A stretch of 64,000 nucleotides of DNA. Source: Mortierella sp. BCC40632 (Eukaryota > Mortierellomycota > Mortierellomycetes > Mortierellales > Mortierellaceae). The translations under genes and the position numbers were made by a program. A model generated the notes under the pieces. The model saw nothing but the letters and a program-made list of their open reading frames with translations, did not search any database and was not told the DNA's origin. Of the stretch, positions 1 to 9,434 are shown one piece after another. Position 1 is the first letter of the stretch. The number at the start of each line of letters is the position of its first letter. The stretch covers positions 165,001 through 229,000 of the forward strand of contig WAEK01000015.1 in assembly GCA_011634665.1 (NCBI GenBank). The letters are read 5' to 3'.

Positions 1-48
1 CTGGTGTTTCGAATTATTGCATTTTAAAGGAGCACCTTTAATGCTAAG

Positions 49-1599
49 CACCAGCATATTCCTTGCCTTGGTCATGTTATCAATCTCGCTGTGCAAGCCT
101 TCTTGGGCAAAAATGGACTGCGGGCCACAGCATTGAAGGAATCTGTGGAGCACAATGACGCCGATTACAAAGACGATCTAGAGGTCCTACCAGCGCCCGA
201 TGACGAGGAAGAAACCGCGGACAAGGATGAGGATGCCCACTCTAATAATGCAGTCTGCGCTTCCTCCAGTGCAGTTCCAGTTGCAAGCGTGGACTCCAAA
301 GACGATATCGCTGACGACAACGATGGCCGTTCCCCTGTCACATTACTGCATACTGGTATCAGTCTGGACGACGTCGAGATCCTGGCTGAACATTTTGATA
401 CTGAGGATACTGCTTCGATGCTCAGTCCCTTATGGACATTGAGAAATGGGGTGATCAAGTTGAGGTAAGAAAGGACGGTCGAATTTGGTGTAATCAGCTT
501 TTTTTTTTTTTTTTTTTTCGGGTGGTTTGAATAATTACGTATATGTGTAGCCCATATAAGCAACACTCGTTTCTAATGAGCCTTGTACTTGCCTACTTGT
601 AGATCATCGCAAGCCCGTCTTGATCTTTTTCACAAGGCAGCCCAGGAGAACAGCGCTTCCAAAGGGCATGGCGATCTTGTGCTGATTCTTGACGTCAGAA
701 CTCGTTGGAATTCAACACACCGGATGATCAAACGTGCACTGTTGCTCCGAAACGCATACAACGAGATCTGCGAGAATAATGCTGATATGGAGGGCAGTAC
801 GATAAGCGAGTCAGGGTGGGAGTACCTTCAGCAATTAGCTGCTCTATTGGAGAGATTCGACACGCTTACAACTCAGATATCAGCAAGTCTCTCCTGCTCA
901 ACAATCCCTTTTACAATCTTTGTCTACAATGACCTTATTGATCGACTCGAAGATTTCATCGACGAACACGAGAACCCAGGCACACTACCTGACATGGTCG
1001 TTGCAGCAAAGACAGCTAAAGAAAAACTTTTAAAGTATTACATAAAAACCGACATGACACCAATCTATTCTGTTGCAACCGCGATGCATCCCAATATGCG
1101 CTTTTCTTACTGGAAGGACCAAGATTGGGAGGATGGCTTCCAGGAAGCTGCCCAGAAAATGGTTAGGATAGAGTGGTCGGCCAACTATGAGGACGCATCA
1201 ACGTCAAGTGCCATTACCGCACAGCCTAGATCTCAGGACAGCATCTCTTGCAACAATAGAGGAGGCTCGCGAAGCATTATGCGCCGTAAGTCAAAAGCGA
1301 TAAACTCAACTATCGGTGAACTGGACAAATACGTAGCTGCAATGGATCCAGACACTCAGTACGATGACGATCCAACAGTCTTTTGGAAAATATATCAGCC
1401 GGTATGGCCATCAGTTGGTGCCATGGCTCGTGACTATCTGGCCATCCCTGCAACATCTACACCGTCGGAGCGGTGCTTCTCCAAAGCTAAACTTGTGTTA
1501 CCACACAACAGGAATCGCTTAAGCAGGAAAAAAATCAAAGAGCTTATTCTTACCGAGTCTTGGTTTTCATATTTAGACAGGAGCTGTACAAAAAAATAA
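49..1599 (+). CDS. hAT-superfamily transposase, 3' part (5' end outside window)
   Basis: Two exons are visible: about 49-464 and 603-1599. The intron is 465-602 (donor GTAAGA, acceptor TTGTAG), and the codon split across it reads as a single Arg in the same frame on both sides. The upstream exon starts at an acceptor near 47-54 because the same frame has a stop at 25-27. It opens with H-I-P-C-L-G-H-V-I-N-L-A-V-Q, the conserved hAT block with a Cys/His pair before the alpha-helical insertion. An acidic Asp/Glu-rich stretch follows, then DVRTRWNST, the next hAT landmark. The C-terminus (about 1420-1590) holds the hATC dimerisation domain with AIPATSTPSERCFS and NRLS. hAT proteins cut and paste DNA in the nucleus using a DDE/RNase H-like core. 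The visible frame is uninterrupted, so this copy could be active or domesticated. AATAAA-type signals lie just after the stop (about 1595-1613). Terminal repeats were not identified. Confidence 0.9.
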
Positions 1600-2008
1600 A
1601 GTGTGCAATAAAGGGTCCAAGGTACAGCAGAGAATGCTAATGACTGACATTGCGTATACAAACATACAAAAAACTGATTGATAATACACAGAGTTAGAGA
1701 GGATAGAAAGACTTCTGAGGAAAATAGAGAGTCGACCATAGGCCGCTGCATTCTGCATCACTTGCAGTTGCTCGCGGCTCCGCTCGCGGTTGTTGTTGTT
1801 GTTGTTTTTTTTTTTTTTTTTTTTTAAATTCGCTTGCCTTTATTGAGATCTATCACTACTTAAATGTTTGGATGGGTTGGAGAGCTAGCAAGAGGCTAAG
1901 AGCACTTTCTCCGCGAACTACATGGTAGACCTGAACACAATAAACATTTTCCTTTCTGGCCCGTCCTTCCGACTGTGGTGATGGCTAATCTTGTTTCCTT
2001 CTCTTTCG
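1600..2008. other. Spacer between hAT gene and the inverted-repeat element
   Basis: No gene is supported here. It contains AATAAA-like signals after the hAT stop, a short GC-rich direct repeat (CTCGCGG twice, near 1770-1786), a GTT repeat followed by a poly-T run (about 1787-1826), and weak minus-strand frames without family resemblance. The 3' end of the hAT element probably lies here, but I could not define its terminal repeat or target duplication. Confidence 0.5.
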
Positions 2009-2057
2009 TTGTATCCCTTAAACCGTAAGGTTTGGTAGGCAAATTTGCCGATTTAAA
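2009..2057 (+). repeat. Left terminal inverted repeat of the Fanzor-bearing element
   Basis: Bases 2009-2029 are the exact reverse complement of 9139-9159 (21 of 21). Going inward, a further 8-base block (TAGGCAAA, 2036-2043) matches the complement of 9130-9137. A TGCC/ATTTAA block at about 2046-2056 matches the complement of 9119-9128. The spacers between blocks differ in length, as in diverged arms. The arm includes the palindrome GGCAAATTTGCC (2039-2050). No clear target-site duplication is visible outside. A TA dinucleotide sits at the same place in both arms (2012-2013 and 9155-9156), so a TA target is possible but unproven. Confidence 0.75.
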
Positions 2058-2191
2058 AAAATAATAATGAGTGGTTAGATTCCATTGAGCGAGCACAAAA
2101 TACAGGGTATGTTTGTTTCAAACAAGAAATACTTACTGAAACAGGATAAATAATGTCGAGTTCCACACTCGACTTTGGCTTCCCATTGTTC

Positions 2192-4961
2192 CTATTGACT
2201 TCGGCGCAAGAACCATGGCCACTCCATCTTCGACAGCCAGTGGTGAACCGCCATTGCCATGTTTTGCCCACCATTCACGTCGCGGTTGCGTGCTGACTCA
2301 TGCTTGGCTTCTGTGTTGGCTCCCGCTGCACTGGCTCTACTGGACTTGACGTTATGACACTCTGCCTTGCAAATTATCGATCTCTTGTTCTCCTCCGTGC
2401 TGTCGCCACAGAGACAACATCGCTGCGATGTGTTGTACTCGTCAACCAGACACACAAAAAATACCCATCCCTAGTGCCTATTAGGCAGCAGTATCATATT
2501 AAAATCATAGTCTTGACAAAAGATCCTTTGTCCTACGCCTTTACTTACCATCTGGCACAGTCTCTCCAGCACGAGATACGTTCCACTCGTTCCACCATTA
2601 AATGGCTTAAACACTCCGTCTCCAATGGCAAGAATGACCTGTCGCTTGGATGGCAGACTGGGCTTTGGCAGGGGTTCTTGCATCTCCTCTGCTGTCTCCA
2701 GATTGGCGATGCTAACAGCCGTCTGCAGAATATGTGAAAGGCGCTGGTCTATCTCTGATCGATGTCTTTTGCTGCTTTTGGTACTTGAGGATCTTGTAGG
2801 ACATGGATCCGTAGAATGCTCCAAGCAACCCATCAGCACCAAGTTTCGACCGGACATGCTCCTCACTGTTCTTGGAGAGTTGTCGCAGTCGTGACTCTTC
2901 TGGAACCTTGCCAGGGTCCTCAACGGTTACTGGAACAATCGCTTGCTCTGCTGTATTGATATCATCCGTCTCCTTGGCAAGCTGCATCAGGTGCCTGATC
3001 CACTTTTTGTGTGCCTGTTGTACGTTCCCCTGGACAAGTGGTGATTTGAAGCCCGGTCGGGTCGGGCGCTATCAACTATCACCGCTGTGATGAGCTCGGC
3101 AATCCCAGGGTCAACCCCAATCACCACACAGCTTTTCCCGACAAGCCTGTCAACTGTCTCCTTATTTTTGAAGAGCTCGGTGACATACGGGATAGAATTC
3201 CGACCACCGTTGAGGGGGTGTGCAAGAGATTTGCTGGCTTTTGGACATGGGGTAGTACTGCCTGTCGCCTCTGCATCGCCTTTAGGACTCTGAACCTTTT
3301 TGGTCTTGGGATCCAGTGCGCGATAGGCAAGTAACCGGAGCTGATATCCGTCTGTTACGATTGTTCCACGCAAACAATGTTTGTGGTGTGGGTGTAGCTG
3401 CGGGTGTTCGGTATTGGCTGATTTTACATCTAGATTGCCCATCTGATGACATTTCGCTGCCTTCAGTGCAGTGATCCATTCTTTGCCTTTCCGACAAACC
3501 GACTCTTCAGCTCTCCATAGCTCCTCTTGGCCGCAGTCCCCTCAGGTTGTTCAGTATTGCTCTTCCCTCGCCCAGGCAATTGTTTGGCTGCCTCTTCAAA
3601 CTCCTCTTCCGCTGTAGCAACCGCCAAGCCAAAAGAGTCAAACAGTCCCGGAAGCTGGGATGTCGATGGTCTCCCAACACAGGTTGTTCTGTCATAGTTG
3701 GTCTTTTGTCTTCCTCCGACAAAGAGCCTGTAGCAGATCTCGCCTGGATGATCTGAAGCCCTCTTTGCCGCCTCAGCCTGAGTGGAGACTCCCAGCAGTT
3801 CTTTGATTATCCTTTGTTTTGCTTCGTTGACACGGTCCTGTCGAAAGATTGCGCGGACAAGATACTGCTCGGGGACTGTAAGGAAGGCTGTCGTGTCTCG
3901 AACAGCAGGGGCCAATTTCATCCGCTCCAGAGCTGGTAGTTGGAGGTTGAGAATCGTGAAGACCTCGGCCTGGCTGTACGCTTTCGACACTCCACTTTCC
4001 TCCACTGCTGCCAACAACGCTGCACCCTCTGTCGATTGGGCCCATGTCGGGTTTCTTTGGCGTACCTATAAAAAGTTATCATGGTTAGGATATGTTGAAA
4101 TGCTGGACAATTCAAACTCTCAACATGGAAAGGTTCATGCTACTTACTCTGCTGATCAACTCTGGGACAAACTCGACAAATGTCTTGCGCAATAATTTGT
4201 GAAGACTCTGCCCCGACCCTTCAAAGAAGCAGTGGGGTACTTGGCCCTGAAGGTGCGACTGAAATTGTTGTCGCTGCTGATCAAAATCAGTCCCGGCTCT
4301 CTCGGCAAAGTCGCTGACCACTTCCTTGGCGAGGTTCATGCCTGGTGTCCCTCGCTTTGTCTTGTCACCGCAGTAGAGGTAAATTATATGTTGTCGACAA
4401 AAATCCTCTGTGTCTACCGTCTGTAACCTTTTTCGATCCTCTACTTGATTGTCCCCTGCAGAATACATGTTTGCGACTGTCCTGGCAATGAACCATTGGA
4501 TGACATAGAGTGCAAGTTTAGTGGCCTCTGAGTTGCACTTTGCTATCGCTAGCAGTGTGTCACCAATGTACTGTGCGGCTGCTCTGCGTTCTGTTTCTGA
4601 TATAGAAGGAAGCCGTTCTTTGAGAACTGATTCTACTCGCCACTGGATTGGATCGCGCTTCTGGGTGATACAGTCAGATGTTGAGTTTAATACTTGGTCA
4701 ATCAGGTTACCGGGCGATACTCTATTAGATGCTCCTGCTTCCGACTTGCTTTCTGCTCCCAGGGCCGTTTGAACAGCAAGTCTTGTAGCCTTTGCCCTCT
4801 TCAGCTTTCCGCGTCGTCGTTTTGTTAAAGGCTCCAGTGGGGTCCTTGCCTCACTTGCTTCGATCGTTGTCAGAGAATTCGCATCTTGTTCGTTTCTGTC
4901 ATTCTCATCGGTTGGCGCTTCTCGCTTTACAGCCCTAGTGAGAAAAAGATGGGTTAATCCT

Positions 4962-4999
<38 letters not shown>

Positions 5000-5442
5000 C
5001 CTTAACCCAAGCTGCAACCTATATTTAAAACTTGCCTTTTGAGGAGCCGCTTATCGTGAACTGGCTGCTTGCTCACAGAACACTCCCGTTGTGGATTTTT
5101 AGATGTACTGGTCTCGACTCCCGAACGAGCTGTGCGCCAATTGTCAGTCTCGCCTTGACCAACAGCTGGCTCAGAGATCTCTTCTTCCTCTTCTTCCTTT
5201 CTCGGAAAGTTGTCAATCATTCCCATACCACGAGGCTGGGTGATTTTGAGAGTCGGGACATTTCGTTCCTTGGTCATATGTCTTGTAGCACCGCTCTCGG
5301 CCTGGATTCGCATGGCGTTTTCATTCCGCTGTTCATCAGCACGCCGAAACGAGAACGAAGGTCTTGACAACGCTTGCGCTGCCACTATGCCTATACAAAA
5401 AAAAAAAAAGTTGATCATTAAAATAATGTCCCCTGTCATCAA
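2192..5442 (-). pseudogene. Fanzor nuclease (eukaryotic TnpB/OMEGA homologue), frame-broken
   Basis: Fanzors are RuvC-fold nucleases guided by an RNA made from the same element. Signature pieces appear in order on the minus strand: an N-terminal basic/acidic region (about 5400-4900); an HPHH...CLRGTIVTDG block (about 3400-3340) typical just before the nuclease core; RuvC-I IGVDPGI with the Asp codon at 3110-3112; SRGTYNRHTK after it; LAIGDG with FKPFNGG in the middle of the core; then VDEYNTS, a CCLCG zinc knuckle (about 2440-2400) and the RuvC-III motif NRDVNGGQNM (about 2290-2255). The Glu of VDEYNTS could be the relocated catalytic Glu described for Fanzors. Two introns fit well: 4147-4066 and 2548-2471, both phase 0. 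Frame breaks occur near 3488, 3004-3008 and 2767-2770, each in a short A/T run. The second zinc knuckle is unclear. The 5' limit is uncertain because the intron around the poly-T at 4966-4999 does not close in phase. Confidence 0.85.
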
Positions 5443-5505
5443 CTGGCTGCAGGCTTTGGAGAAGATTCAGTCCTACCCCTGCGCCACTGCTTTCTCTTTT
5501 TAATC

Positions 5506-6588
5506 CTAGTGTTGAGCTTTGCGAAGCTCCTCGGGGAATTTCTTGGCTGCACTCAACAACTGGTCCGATAGGCAAAGTATCTCTGAGGGGGCGTCGAGGG
5601 AGGCACTAGTGGTGTCTCCTCTGCGTGGATGAAAATTTTGGTCGCATCGTCAAACTGGCTTGGATCCACTTCAAGAGCTTTGGCATACCCTGCTAACAGC
5701 GCTTGCGCCGTCCTTTGACCTGCAGGCAATCGATCCCATAGTCCAACAAAAATTTTCTGGTTCTTGTTGATGCCATACCCCTTGACATTTTCGCAATAGT
5801 CGTTCCCCGAGGTGATCGCCACTGCTTGCCATACCACAAAGTCCGGAACCCTCAGTTGTCCCAGGGGCCTCGTCGTTGATCGTGTACAGCCAGAATGTGG
5901 ACTTGATAGCGCGGTCTTGACTGATCAAATGAATGTTGGGGGTAAAGAGCATATCGCTATCGACTGTCGCTACATAGATCCGTTGTCAGGACCCCAATGC
6001 TTCGCGCCTAATGCAGTTATCGGTCTCGCCAGAGCAAACATGAGCGCGGTGGCCAAGAGCCACGAGGTCATTGGCAACCTTGACCCGCATGCCCATATCG
6101 ATCCGTATTGAACACTTCCAGGAAGCCATCATGTTCACAAATGCCCGGAGTAGGCGTCGGCGCAAGTTGCGTGCTGAGCGATCCCCACCATCAGGATACT
6201 CCTGGTTTGGTTGAATTGCTGCGTTGAATGCGGACAGAGAGCTGGAACATTGCTCACGACTATCCACTTCATTTTGCGATCGATGTTTCCTGGCGACGAC
6301 CTTTTCAGCGATAGGGGAGTCCGTCGATGTGGATAATCGCGTCATTGGAAAAGCTGAGTTTGAGTTTCTTGCTTATTGCTTTGGCGATCCAGTCGGGCTC
6401 TTCGTCTGGCTCCTTGCCCCTGGAAGCCAGGCGCAGCAATTTCTTCTGGAACCAAAAAGAATGGCAAGGAGATAGGATAAATAGAGTGCAAAGAGGTCGA
6501 CGTGGACAGAAGGAAGCTCTTTCGGATCTACTGCAGACCGTAGGATACCAGCTTTTGCAATAGTCTTCCAAGCTTGTTTGACTGTCAT
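5506..6588 (-). pseudogene. FEN1/XPG-superfamily (PIN-like) nuclease, frame-broken
   Basis: The ATG at 6588 opens MTVKQAWKTIAKAG. The segment carries the usual order of acidic motifs in FEN1/XPG nucleases: HVDLF near the N-terminus; IHIDGLP followed by EK and Arg (compare FDG-P--K-R); HVCSGETDNCI (compare the E-x-E block); VATVDSDMLF (compare T-D-x-D); and TSGNDYCENVKGYGI (compare GcDY-x-GIG). These proteins cut flap or bubble DNA structures with two metal ions. Breaks are visible: frame changes near 6454-6458, 6314-6317 and about 5840, and an in-frame TGA at 5986-5988 just before the D-x-D motif. The 3' end (stop at 5506-5508) is the most plausible of three frames and is less certain. The gene shares strand and element with the Fanzor downstream. 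A function in repair or transposition of the element is inference. It could also be read as the N-terminal part of one long fusion with Fanzor, but no intact join was found. Confidence 0.7.
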
Positions 6589-6918
6589 GTTTTTAATGGC
6601 TTTGTAGGCTAGTTGGGTGAATGTGAGAGGGGAGAAGTGCAAACAAAGAAAAAGGAGATTTTTGTTATTTTCAACAGCCCAAATGCTCGTGGATGTGGGA
6701 AAAAGGACTATTTTGGGGGAGGGGGAAAGGACTATTTTGAAAAAAGGACTCTTTCTGAAAAAAAAGGACTCTTTTTGAAAAAAAGGAAAAAAAAAAAAGA
6801 CAGGCGCTGCTAATACTTACACTGGCAACAACCTTTTCAAAGTACCAAATGAGGCGTAAAACCGTTGCCAATTTGGTCCGCTCAGGCCTTCTCCTGAGGA
6901 GAGGCCCGTGCTTGATGT

Positions 6919-7157
6919 TCCATACTCACATACATACTGCCCCAAAACCTACTGCCCCAAAAACCTACTGCCCCAAAACCTACTGCCCCAAATCCTACTC
7001 TCTCTCATATGTCCTACTCTCTCTCAAATCCTACTCTCTCAAATCCTACTCTCTCATATCCTACTCTCATATCCTACTCTCTCTCAAATCCTACTCTCTC
7101 AAATCCTACTCTCTCATATCCTACTCTCATATCCTACTCTCTCATATCCCTCTCTCT

Positions 7158-7191
<34 letters not shown>
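6919..7191 (+). repeat. Nested tandem repeats and poly-T tract inside the element
   Basis: A run of ACTGCCCCAAA-type units with a period of about 14-15 bp begins near 6938. Then come CCTACTCTCTCAAAT/CATAT units of 11-16 bp. Bases 7021-7080 and 7081-7140 are identical, a perfect 60-bp tandem duplication made of smaller units. The array ends in a 32-nt poly-T run (7160-7191). It lies between the unknown ORF and the FEN1-like gene. A likely origin is recent replication slippage. No CRISPR-like spacer structure is present. Confidence 0.85.
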
Positions 7192-7192
<1 letters not shown>

Positions 7193-7339
7193 GACAAATA
7201 ACACGCAACACTCGAGGAGTGAGAATACATTCGTCCGGGTTTATCGACAAAAAGGAAAAAGAAAAGAGGAAATACACATGCTCTGTTTGCTATTTTTCAT
7301 TGGGCCAAGTCGTTATCTTCAGAAAATGAGACAATGCGC

Positions 7340-8337
7340 CTACGCCTGAATGCATTGCCTCATGAGGGTCACGACAGCCTCGATTTGCTTGTTGCGGTGA
7401 GGGGGGATAAGAAGAAAGACTGCAGCCAAGAAAGCCAAAAGGGGAAGGTGACCTCGTGTCTTTACAGCAGCCTTTGATAAATTGTATTTCACTACCAGGA
7501 GCAGGTACTTTTTGCTGGATCGCCTCGCGGTCTGTGCATTGGTCATCGGCGTGTCTCTTTTCCACTCAGTCTTGAACCTTGACCTCAGGTTGATCAGATG
7601 CTGGACAACTGCTTGTTGCTTGCCTTTGTTGCCACAGTGGCAATTGCAAATTGCTATGAACCGGTATTGGTCTCCAACGCTTCACCACACCAATGCGTTT
7701 GCAAAAGCCACTATCGCCTGTTCTCTCGTTTGAGAATCGTGGATGTCGATGTCGCAAAAGATTTTCGTTTCCTTCTTTAAGGATGATGTTTAGGGGATTC
7801 TCGCCTTTGATAGCATCTTGAGAGCGGAGCCAATTCAGGGCGGTAGAATATTTGAGGCGTCGCTGTAAAATGGCGGTTGATGGCTGATATGCAACAGACC
7901 TCTGGTTCTCTTCCGGGATAGGATCATCCAGGTCAATGGACAGAGTAGGAGGAGACTCTAGTATGATTGTTTTGGGATAGCTTGGAGGTGACTGAATCTG
8001 TGTTGGCTGGTGTTCTCGACGACGATTGTTGTTCTCCACTTCCATATTATCTTTTGCTAGCCTGGCTTTTGAGCCGTCCTATCGCACTGGCCACGGATGA
8101 TGAGCAGGACCAAGACTTGGCTGCTTGACTGTCTAAGGCATAGACGGAAGGGTTGCGGGAATTGGTGGGGAATGGCATCATTCTCGCTCTGGCTCCGGTG
8201 TTCATGCCATGGTCAATATCTTCGACAGGGGTGCCGTAAACAATGAGATCCTGTGGTTGTTCCTGAGTCAAGGAGTCTTCAGTCACATTGATCTTGTTGT
8301 CAGTGTCAAGAATGCTGCTGTCAAAGACCATTTTCAT
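7340..8337 (-). pseudogene. Unrecognised ORF of the Fanzor-bearing element
   Basis: I do not recognise this product. The minus-strand frame opens at 8337 (MKMVFDSS) and gives about 95 residues to a stop at 8047. A second frame (8045 leftward) gives a Pro/Ser/acidic-rich stretch and then QRRLKYSTALNWLRSQ. After about 7760 the most protein-like reading lies in another frame (CDIDIHDSQTREQA, then CNCHCGNKGKQQ), and it ends with NKQIEAVVTLMRQCIQA at 7340. Moving between frames suggests single-base breaks like those in the two downstream genes. The Cys/His-rich CNCHCG piece could be part of a zinc-binding segment. If the element encodes its own mobility protein this is the remaining candidate, but no catalytic motif supports that. 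Confidence 0.45.
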
Positions 8338-9111
8338 CAGTATCGGCTGGAAAGGGTAGCCATTATCTCTTTCTGCGGGGGGTGGGAGGGTTTTATTTTT
8401 TTTTTCTGGCCGGACCGCACGGACCTTTTATTGATAGACACAGTGGATGGTGCCAAGGCCATGGATCAGATCCCCAGCAGAAGTGAAACATGTATATGGG
8501 CTCCTTAAGTTGGTTCTGAGAACTGGATTAGAGGTGTTTGAGAGGGGACCCGACTACTGGGGGGAGAGGAACCCCTCTCGGGTCTGCGATGCCTTTTTGG
8601 GATGTGCAGGAAAAAAATGAAAAAAGCTTATTCCATATGGAGTAAGGATGCGATTATGATTTTGTGAATCTCTGGTCTTCAACACTTAGAAGGAACAGAG
8701 AGTGTACAAGAGCCTCTCTGGCAATGATTTCAAACACAGGAACCAAAAAAGGCGCGTTTGAAAGCAGCACTCCTATTGAAGGTACAAACAATCTTGATCG
8801 CAATGAACAGACTGCCCACATGGCAGCAAGATAGAGACCGAGCTTTCCCCCAAGTAGTGTAAAACATACTCCAAGCCATGTCGCGCTTAACTGAAACTAA
8901 ACCTGTCATCATCGAGGGCTACCTGGACTTGAGATAAGAGGAGCACGTTTAACCATACGGGGGATCAATCCAGCAGCTCAAGTTGAAGTGGATCGGGCTT
9001 GTGTCCATTCCTTGCTTCGGTGCGTAGTTTGAATTGCTAGTTTCTGACCTTAGAGATTGGGGGGATGTCTCATAAAAAACTTTTGAGAAAACTGCTGAAA
9101 ACCATCAAAAT
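8338..9111. other. Non-coding right end of the element
   Basis: No supported coding region lies between the 5' end of the unknown ORF and the right inverted repeat. The minus strand should hold its promoter. The sequence is of mixed composition, with no long microsatellite and only short frames. Confidence 0.4.
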
Positions 9112-9159
9112 GTTAAAGTTAAATGGCATTTTGCCTAGCTTACGGTTTAAGGGATACAA
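9112..9159 (-). repeat. Right terminal inverted repeat of the Fanzor-bearing element
   Basis: This is the inverted partner of 2009-2057: 9139-9159 is a perfect complement of 2009-2029, and two further blocks match inward with small indels. An A-run (about 9175-9201) begins 16 bases outside this arm. Confidence 0.75.
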
Positions 9160-9173
9160 GAACACGTGCAAAC

Positions 9174-9207
<34 letters not shown>

Positions 9208-9434
9208 GGCAAGGCAGAGAGACCCTATTGAGTGTATACCTGACAGTCGTGTTCTGGGACGGGATCCATCAGAAGGAGTGGTGTCAATGATCGGGGAAGG
9301 TACAGGTGCATGGACTATTGTATTGCAATCGACATACGCTACGTACACTACTGATACGTCGAAGGTTCTTTGAAAGCTACGAGTGAGAGAGTTGTGTCAA
9401 GTGGTGCACTCAGATCTTTAAGCATTGCAGAGTG
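9160..9434. other. Spacer between element and crinkler gene
   Basis: It holds a poly-A run of about 27 nt (9175-9201) and about 230 bases without a recognisable gene. The crinkler 3' untranslated region would fall here on the minus strand. Confidence 0.4.

Larger units (their letters stand above)
2009..9159 (-). mobile_element. Degenerate transposon with inverted repeats carrying Fanzor and FEN1-like genes
   Basis: Facing inverted repeats at 2009-2057 and 9112-9159 enclose about 7.15 kb. Three gene remnants lie inside, all transcribed leftward: an unrecognised ORF (8337-7340), a flap-nuclease-like gene (6588-5506) and a Fanzor gene (about 5442-2192). The one-strand arrangement, the terminal repeats and the presence of Fanzor (known mostly from eukaryotic transposons and large viruses) support a mobile element. 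No classical DDE transposase, tyrosine recombinase or Rep/helicase motif was recognised inside. The element may therefore be non-autonomous, may use the unknown ORF, or may have lost its transposase. Each gene has single-base frame breaks, so this copy looks dead. The neighbouring hAT gene lies outside the repeats. Confidence 0.65.

Noticed and set aside
1600..2008. Terminal repeat of the hAT element
   Set aside because: The CTCGCGG repeats and nearby GC-rich bases are suggestive, but the left end is outside the window, so no inverted partner or 8-bp duplication can be tested.
6919..7140. Possible CRISPR-like array
   Set aside because: Units are adjacent and degenerate, without unique spacers of even length, and the organism is a eukaryote. 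It is simple tandem duplication.
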